In this document: positions 1 to 5,781 of the stretch, piece by piece
How the letters are laid out: every line of letters begins with the position of its first letter
Position numbering within the stretch: the stretch's first letter is position 1
NCBI GenBank assembly: GCA_030667735.1
Contig: DAOUVG010000118.1
Span: 1 to 5,781 of the forward strand
Origin: Dehalococcoidales bacterium
GTDB lineage: Bacteria > Chloroflexota > Dehalococcoidia > Dehalococcoidales > Fen-1064
Length of the DNA stretch: 5,781 nucleotides
Reading direction: 5' to 3'
Program-made: the position numbers and the translations under genes
The notes under the pieces: model-generated
The model's database searches: none
The model's input: the letters and a program-made list of their open reading frames with translations, nothing else
What the model was told of the DNA's origin: nothing

Positions 1-21
1 AGGCCTACAATCAGTCTGTAG

Positions 22-2076
<2,055 letters not shown>

Positions 2077-2080
2077 TTAA

Positions 2081-2089
2081 ATTATAGCA
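2081..2089 (-). promoter_or_regulatory. Extended -10 promoter element of ligA
   Basis: Read on the minus strand, 2089-2081 is TGCTATAAT, a perfect extended -10 (TGn plus TATAAT). No good -35 is present at 17 bases, which is typical of extended -10 promoters. Initiation 6-7 bases downstream would fall at about 2074-2075, directly before the ligA ATG (2073). The transcript would then have little or no leader, which agrees with the missing Shine-Dalgarno. Motif seen directly; promoter activity inferred. Confidence 0.65.
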
Positions 2090-2093
2090 TAAT
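2081..2093. repeat. ATTAT-AGC-ATAAT palindrome spanning the ligA -10
   Basis: Perfect inverted repeat with 5-base arms (2081-2085 and 2089-2093) around a 3-base centre. The minus strand reads TATAAT (ligA -10) and the plus strand reads CATAAT (2088-2093, 5 of 6 to consensus). The site could therefore fire in both directions. No recognisable gene follows on the plus strand apart from a 29-codon open frame. Confidence 0.5.
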
Positions 2094-2209
2094 GGGTGCT
2101 TTGACTGGATGGGAACGGAGAAGATGAAGCGTGTTCAGGAAGTCATATCCCGTACATCTGGCAGGGTAGAGGGGGCATACAGAGTAACTGTACAGGAACC
2201 GGGACAAGC

Positions 2210-2893
2210 CTAGCCGGACAATCCCTTCTTCAGGACGCCCGCACTGAAGGAGTGCCCGTGGGCGGGGTGAATCGTCCTGGCGCCGTTATCGAGGAGCAAT
2301 CGCCAGCTCTCCTTTACGGTATTACGGTCGTCACCGAGAGACGGCATCCCCGAATTGAACCGGAGGGGCATGACGCTCATTGCCAGGTCACCGACAAAGG
2401 CATCGCCGGTATCCAGCAGGACACTCATCGAGCCCCATGTGTGTCCCGGCGTGTACAGCACCGTACCCTCGATACCGAAAGGCCTCAGGGAGAACGCCTT
2501 ATCTTCCAGTACCAGGTCTACCGGGCAGCGAGGGAACTCCACCATCAGCGCCATGACTCTTGTCATCAGCGCTACCACCTTGCCCGGGAGGCCAATCCCC
2601 GGTGGAAGTCGTTTCAGGGCCTGCTCCACCCAGTCACGTTCGCGGTAGTTGATGGCCGTCTTAGCACCGGTCAGTTTCCTGAGGTCGGCGGCCGACCCGA
2701 TATGGTCATAATGGCCGTGTGTAAGCAGAATCAGGGAGATGTCTTGCGGGGCAATGGACAACCCTTCCAGCCTTCTGCGGAAGTTGTCCTTCTGGTTGGT
2801 GAAGCCGGCATCAACCAGGACCAGCCCCTCCTGTTTGATGAGGTAGCAGTTGCAGTTTCCCAGGGGAAGCTTGTGGATATCTATTTTGCCCAT
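2210..2893 (-). CDS. Metallo-beta-lactamase-fold hydrolase (glyoxalase II-like)
   Basis: Probable cytoplasmic metal-dependent hydrolase of the MBL superfamily, 227 residues from the chosen start. Counting from that Met, the zinc motif HxHxDH is THGHYDH (H59, H61, D63, H64). Further ligands are H151 in TPGHTWGS, D169 in VGDLAM and H212 in HPAHGHS. The N-terminal strand pattern (NCYLI, then GLVLVDAGF) is typical of the fold. The PGHTxGS and AHG motifs resemble glyoxalase II and related small thioester or lactone hydrolases, not true beta-lactamases; the substrate is unknown. There is no signal peptide. The frame is also open to an ATG at 2948-2950, but that one lacks a Shine-Dalgarno and adds 19 residues unlike the family. 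The ATG at 2891-2893 has GGTGA five bases upstream and begins where the domain begins. The gene is divergent from the HDAC-family gene and 136 bases upstream of ligA. Fold certain, specific reaction not. Confidence 0.9.
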   Translation of the reverse strand: MGKIDIHKLPLGNCNCYLIKQEGLVLVDAGFTNQKDNFRRRLEGLSIAPQDISLILLTHGHYDHIGSAADLRKLTGAKTAINYRERDWVEQALKRLPPGIGLPGKVVALMTRVMALMVEFPRCPVDLVLEDKAFSLRPFGIEGTVLYTPGHTWGSMSVLLDTGDAFVGDLAMSVMPLRFNSGMPSLGDDRNTVKESWRLLLDNGARTIHPAHGHSFSAGVLKKGLSG

Positions 2894-2986
2894 TCCCTTC
2901 ACCCCCGAACCGGAGTCACCTTTCCGGAGTGATGGAAGATAGTCCGGCATGGTGGGCTTGTACAGGGTATTAGCCGGTCAAGCTAT

Positions 2987-3015
2987 ATCCTACCGCCCGG
3001 CGGCTTAAAGGTCAA
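2987..3015 (-). promoter_or_regulatory. Candidate promoter of the MBL-fold hydrolase
   Basis: Minus-strand -35 TTGACC (3015-3010, 5 of 6) is separated by exactly 17 bases from a -10 TAGGAT (2992-2987, 4 of 6). Initiation near 2980 would leave a leader of about 87 bases to the preferred start at 2893, or about 30 bases to the ATG at 2950. The -35 lies inside one palindrome and the spacer holds another (2993-3003), suggesting repressor control. Spacing and -35 are good, the -10 is mediocre. Confidence 0.35.
2993..3003. repeat. CCGCC-C-GGCGG palindrome
   Basis: Perfect 5-base inverted repeat around one central base. It lies inside the spacer of the candidate hydrolase promoter. The centre is too tight for a stable RNA hairpin, so a protein-binding site is a better guess than a terminator. 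It could also be chance in G+C-rich DNA. Confidence 0.3.
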
Positions 3016-3023
3016 TGATGACC
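3010..3023. promoter_or_regulatory. Candidate operator GGTCA-ATGA-TGACC
   Basis: Perfect 5-base inverted repeat with a 4-base centre. It overlaps the candidate -35 of the hydrolase (3010-3015) and lies 31 bases before the -35 of the deacetylase gene. A dimeric regulator bound here could block the leftward gene and affect the rightward one. A second short palindrome, CGGT-A-ACCG at 3044-3052, abuts the deacetylase -35. No regulator gene is in the window. Confidence 0.3.
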
Positions 3024-3054
3024 GGCGGCTCTTCGGTCGGGAACGGTAACCGGA

Positions 3055-3083
3055 TTGGCATCGCGCCACCGCTGGGGTAGAAT
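3055..3083 (+). promoter_or_regulatory. Sigma70-type promoter of the HDAC-family gene
   Basis: The -35 TTGGCA (3055-3060, 5 of 6) and -10 TAGAAT (3078-3083, 5 of 6) are separated by the ideal 17 bases. Initiation at about 3089-3091 would give a leader of roughly 15-20 bases that still contains the purine-rich ribosome-binding site at 3094-3103. This is the best-formed two-box promoter in the window. Confidence 0.6.
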
Positions 3084-3104
3084 GGGAATATCCGGGAGAG
3101 AGGT

Positions 3105-4214
3105 ATGATGATGATATCCATCGTTTATCGGGAAGAACTGAGGGAATACGACTTCGGTCCGGGCCATCCCTTCCGCGGTGACCGCTACGAGATATTCCCG
3201 CGGTTCCTGAAGGATATCCTGGTCGAGAACAGGGACTTCCGTCTGCTGAAGGCTGAGCCGGCGGGTGATGAGGACCTGCACCTTATCTGCGATGAGGAGT
3301 ATATCCGTTTCACAGGGTCCTACTACCGGGCGGCTAATCTTGGTCTGACCCCTGCGGGGGACTTCTCCCGCTTCCACAGTCCGGACAACGTACCCCAGGG
3401 CCAGCCCGGAAAGGTGGAGGAGGCGGCAAGGCTTATCATCGGGCAGGCGAAGAAAGCCTGTGACCTGGTGCAGGAAGGCGGGGCCGAGAAAGTGGTTGCT
3501 CTTGGCGGGGGCATGCACCATGCCGGACCCGGCAATGGGGAAGGGTTCTGCATATACAATGATGTCGCCTTCTGCGCCCGGTACCTCCGGCAGCGGTATT
3601 CGCTGGACAGGGTCCTCATACTGGATACCGACGCTCATGCCGGAAACGGTACCGCCCGTTATTTCTACGAAGACCCATCCGTATTGTTCATCGACCTTCA
3701 CCAGGACCCCAGGACCCTCTATCCGGGAACGGGTTTCGCTGGTGAGATTGGCTCCGGGGATGGCAGAGGCTTCACCGTCAATGTCCCCATGCCCCTGTTC
3801 TCCGGGCAGAAGGCCTACCGGATGGTATTCGAGCAGATAGTACGGCCGGTAGTGGACGAGTTCAAGCCTCAGATCATCATCCGAAACGGTGGCTCAGACC
3901 CCCATGCCGCCGACGAACTGACCAACCTTGGAATGGAGGTTGACGGGTTCAGGATGTTCGGGGAGCAGGTCAGGGAGATGGCGGGTATCTGTGAAGGCAG
4001 GGTGATTGACCTTATCGGGTCCGGCTACAACCGCCGGGTCCTGCCGCATAGCTGGCTGGCGCTGATTTGCGGGCTGACCGGCATCGACATAGCGCTGGAG
4101 GAGCCGGAACCTGCCCCCGCCTGGCTGGGCGTTGACCGCTCCATGGGGGACATCAAGGTGGTCGTAATCGAGGTAAAGAACCGCCTCAAAGAATACTGGC
4201 GGTCTCTTCGCTGA
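3105..4214 (+). CDS. HDAC/AcuC-superfamily zinc-dependent deacetylase
   Basis: Arginase-deacetylase-fold hydrolase that should remove acetyl groups from acetyl-lysine or an acetylated amine, in the cytoplasm. The N-terminal YDFGPGHPF (15-23) is AcuC-like. Catalytic H138 and H139 lie in GGGMHHAGPG, followed by GFCIYNDVAF. Zinc ligands are D176 and H178 in DTDAHAGNGT and D265 in NGGSDPHA; TLYPGTG is at 204-210. Catalytic Y308 lies in IGSGYNRR. All expected catalytic and zinc residues are present, so it should be active. One oddity is that the usual HHG after the zinc ligand is HAG (A179). At 369 residues it is full length for the AcuC type. It begins with three consecutive ATG codons (3105, 3108, 3111): GGGAG (3094-3098) suits the first, AGAGG (3099-3103) the third. 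It is transcribed alone, divergent from the MBL-fold gene and convergent with the two-component pair. No acetoin or acetyl-CoA synthetase gene is adjacent, so protein, polyamine or small-molecule substrates all remain possible. Confidence 0.93.
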   Translation: MMMISIVYREELREYDFGPGHPFRGDRYEIFPRFLKDILVENRDFRLLKAEPAGDEDLHLICDEEYIRFTGSYYRAANLGLTPAGDFSRFHSPDNVPQGQPGKVEEAARLIIGQAKKACDLVQEGGAEKVVALGGGMHHAGPGNGEGFCIYNDVAFCARYLRQRYSLDRVLILDTDAHAGNGTARYFYEDPSVLFIDLHQDPRTLYPGTGFAGEIGSGDGRGFTVNVPMPLFSGQKAYRMVFEQIVRPVVDEFKPQIIIRNGGSDPHAADELTNLGMEVDGFRMFGEQVREMAGICEGRVIDLIGSGYNRRVLPHSWLALICGLTGIDIALEEPEPAPAWLGVDRSMGDIKVVVIEVKNRLKEYWRSLR

Positions 4215-4249
4215 GAGCACACGCTATCTTACAGGCGAAATCGGAACTG

Positions 4250-4295
4250 CGCAGGCAAACACCAGCACATCTGCATCGGCGCAGTCTTGCCTGCG
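4250..4295. repeat. 9-bp inverted repeat between convergent genes
   Basis: CGCAGGCAA (4250-4258) and TTGCCTGCG (4287-4295) are perfect complements enclosing 28 bases, with an inner CTGC/GCAG stem (4271-4274, 4281-4284). The right arm also forms a competing hairpin, GCCTG-CGGA-CAGGC (4289-4302). It lies between the stops of the deacetylase and the response regulator, where a bidirectional terminator would be expected, but neither strand has a U-tract. It could be a Rho-type or structural 3' end, or a dispersed palindromic repeat unit. Confidence 0.45.
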
Positions 4296-4326
4296 GACAG
4301 GCGGTTCATTCCACAGCCGGTACTAT

Positions 4327-4722
4327 TCAAAGCGGCAATTGACGGGCGCTCTGCAGGACACTACTCACCTGGGAGAGTATCTGTTTGCTGGATGCCGGCT
4401 TGGCGAGGAAAGCGTCAGCCTCGTGGCGAAGCTCCTTCATCGCCTGTGGATGGAATGCCCCCGATTTCGCGGTGAAGTAGATTACCTGTGTTCCCGTGGT
4501 GCATTCCCGCACCCGCCGGCATATCTCCCGCCCGTCCATTCCCGGCATTACGACGTCCAGCAGGACTACGTCCGGCTGCTTCTCCTTGACCAGCCCGAGC
4601 GCTGTCTCCCCATCAGATGCCGTCCTTACCTCGTACCCTTCCATCTTGAGGATACGAAACAGGGCAGTGCACAGTTGAGGCTCGTCATCAACTACCAGGA
4701 TTTCCGGACTCCTCGTTACCAT
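4327..4722 (-). CDS. Single-domain response regulator (CheY-like receiver)
   Basis: Phosphoryl acceptor in two-component signalling, 131 residues consisting of one receiver domain. The acidic pocket is D12 and D13 in VVDDEP, the phosphorylation site is D56 in LLDVVMPGMDG, the switch threonine is T84 in YFTA, and the conserved lysine is K108 in AKPAS. About 15 residues follow the conserved lysine region and no DNA-binding or enzymatic output domain is present. It must therefore act through protein contact or pass phosphate on, as in CheY or Spo0F. Its ATG lies inside the end of the kinase gene (7-base overlap, ATGGTAA), with GGAG eight bases upstream, so it is translationally coupled and its partner is almost certainly that kinase. 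It converges on the deacetylase gene, 112 bases apart. Confidence 0.94.
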   Translation of the reverse strand: MVTRSPEILVVDDEPQLCTALFRILKMEGYEVRTASDGETALGLVKEKQPDVVLLDVVMPGMDGREICRRVRECTTGTQVIYFTAKSGAFHPQAMKELRHEADAFLAKPASSKQILSQVSSVLQSARQLPL

Positions 4723-5738
4723 ATCTGCATCTCCATCTGTTTCTCCTCTAGCGGGGCTGCCCTCCGCACACGTCCGGTCTGCCGCTGGCGCGTCCCTTTG
4801 CGGGTTCCGGCCAGGGGCATCTCCACGGTGAAGGTAGCGCCACCCATGCTGTTATTTTCCGCGTGTATCAGTCCGTTATGGTCGGTTACGATACTGTAGC
4901 AGGTGCTCAACTCGAGGCCCGTACCGTTTGTCATCCGTTTCGTCGTTGAAAACGGGTAGAACATATGGGTCAGGTTCTCCGGAGGAATGCCAGTGCCGTT
5001 GTCGGATACTGACACCCTGGCCCATTCCCCCTCTTTACAGGTGGAGACGATGATGTTTCCGCCACCTGCCTCACCAAGGGATTCCTCGGCGTTCAGCATC
5101 AGGTTCATGAAGAGTTGCATGAGCTGGGATACATCGCCTCTCACGTGGAGGGGGCCGTCCTGGAAGCTGGTGGTTGCGGTGATGTTCCTTATCTTTTCCG
5201 TATACCGCCGCATGTCCAGCATCTTGCGGAGGATTCTGTTAAGGTCCAGGCGACGCATGGTGGACTTTTCCCGGCGGCTGTAGGTAAGCAGGTCCGTCAT
5301 TACCTTGGTGGCCCGCTTCGCTTCCTCGTGTATCACCTTCAGGTCCCGTTTGATTTCGGGTGGGGAATCCGCCGCCATCACCAGTTCGGAATAGAGCAGA
5401 ATACTGCCCAGGGGGTTGTTCACTTCATGGGCAATGCCGGCGGTCATCTCACCCAGTGAGGCCAGCAACTGTGAATGCTGTAGCAACTCCCGGGTCTTCC
5501 GTAGTGCGGTGATATCCTCCCCGGGAATCATGACTTCGGTTACCCGTTCCACCGGGTCTTTGACTTGCGTATCATGGCATTCGAGCATCTTCATATCACC
5601 GTTCCTGATAATCAGTTCAGGAACTACCTCTCCTTCCGTAACGTGTATTCTCCCGCATCCAATAGCTAATTCTCGCACGACTGTTTTTCCTGTGTAAGGC
5701 GCCAGAGACCAAATCTTGTTATACCGGTAGCCCTGCAT
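4716..5738 (-). CDS. Cytoplasmic sensor histidine kinase (partial PAS, HisKA, HATPase)
   Basis: Autophosphorylating kinase that should phosphorylate the overlapping response regulator. The 340 residues have no membrane segment, so it senses a cytoplasmic signal or a partner protein. Residues about 40-82 look like the end of a PAS domain, finishing in PGEDITALRKTREL. The dimerisation domain has H104 in GIAHEVNNPLGS, with E105 and N108 fitting a phosphatase motif. The ATPase domain has the N box (N216 in NLMLNAEES), G1 (D246 in DNGTGIP), the F region (MFYPFSTTK) and G2 at 272-277. G2 reads GTGLEL instead of the usual GTGLGL (E276). A basic tail of about 30 residues follows the fold. The start is uncertain: an in-frame TGA lies at 5754-5756 and the ATG at 5738 has no Shine-Dalgarno. 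A GTG at 5676-5678, with AGGA nine bases upstream, or the ATG at 5586-5588 (Met51), are alternatives. Class certain, N-terminus not. Confidence 0.9.
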   Translation of the reverse strand: MQGYRYNKIWSLAPYTGKTVVRELAIGCGRIHVTEGEVVPELIIRNGDMKMLECHDTQVKDPVERVTEVMIPGEDITALRKTRELLQHSQLLASLGEMTAGIAHEVNNPLGSILLYSELVMAADSPPEIKRDLKVIHEEAKRATKVMTDLLTYSRREKSTMRRLDLNRILRKMLDMRRYTEKIRNITATTSFQDGPLHVRGDVSQLMQLFMNLMLNAEESLGEAGGGNIIVSTCKEGEWARVSVSDNGTGIPPENLTHMFYPFSTTKRMTNGTGLELSTCYSIVTDHNGLIHAENNSMGGATFTVEMPLAGTRKGTRQRQTGRVRRAAPLEEKQMEMQIW

Positions 5739-5781
5739 GGTTGGCCGAAAGGTTCACTGCCGAGAAAGGCTGCTTCCGGCG

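Noticed and set aside
4..21. Short hairpin CTACA-(7)-TGTAG just after the ligA stop
   Set aside because: Only five base pairs, A+T-containing, with no U-tract visible before the window ends; not enough to call a terminator.
2178..2195. TACAG-AGTAA-CTGTA hairpin and overlapping CTGTACAG palindrome after the MBL-fold stop
   Set aside because: Weak five-pair stem with no T-run on the minus strand, so it cannot be supported as a Rho-independent terminator.
2252..2932. Plus-strand open frame of 226 codons antisense to the MBL-fold hydrolase
   Set aside because: The minus-strand frame has a full set of zinc ligands; the antisense translation has no motif and no ribosome-binding site of note.
3012..3701. 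Minus-strand open frame of 229 codons overlapping the start of the HDAC-family gene
   Set aside because: The opposite strand encodes the catalytic HDAC motifs and has a good promoter; this frame shows no domain and is a shadow.
4339..4899. Plus-strand open frame of 186 codons across the kinase and regulator junction
   Set aside because: Antisense to two well-defined signalling genes, with no domain in its translation.

Overview
This window looks like ordinary chromosomal DNA from a free-living bacterium with moderately high G+C. Genes are tightly packed and intact, with no rRNA, tRNA, CRISPR array, transposase or phage gene. The LigA sequence and the style of the cytoplasmic PAS/HisKA kinase look most like Dehalococcoidia (Chloroflexota). 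That is an impression from residue patterns; no marker gene here settles it.

Layout. On the minus strand, 22-2073 encodes a complete NAD+-dependent DNA ligase (LigA). A 136-base gap (2074-2209) holds its promoter, which sits about 7 bases from the start codon and suggests a leaderless or near-leaderless mRNA. Next, also minus, 2210-2893 (possibly from 2950) encodes a glyoxalase-II-like metallo-beta-lactamase-fold hydrolase. It diverges from a plus-strand zinc deacetylase of the HDAC/AcuC superfamily (3105-4214). The gap between these two carries a convincing sigma70-type promoter for the deacetylase, a weaker one for the hydrolase, and several short palindromes that could be operators. The deacetylase converges on a minus-strand two-component pair: histidine kinase (4716-5738) followed by a single-domain response regulator (4327-4722), overlapping by 7 bases. 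The convergent gap (4215-4326) holds a 9-bp inverted repeat and an overlapping short hairpin but no classical U-tract terminator.

How the genes work together. Only the kinase and receiver form an evident functional unit, a phosphorelay whose output must lie elsewhere because the receiver has no effector domain. LigA is a replication/repair enzyme. The deacetylase and hydrolase share a control region and might be co-regulated, but their substrates cannot be read from sequence.

I found no clearly new multi-gene system. The points most worth a second look are the palindromic, possibly bidirectional -10 region at ligA, the unusual G2 box (Gly to Glu) and the incomplete PAS domain of the kinase, the HAG variant of the HDAC zinc motif, and the palindromes between the hydrolase and the deacetylase.
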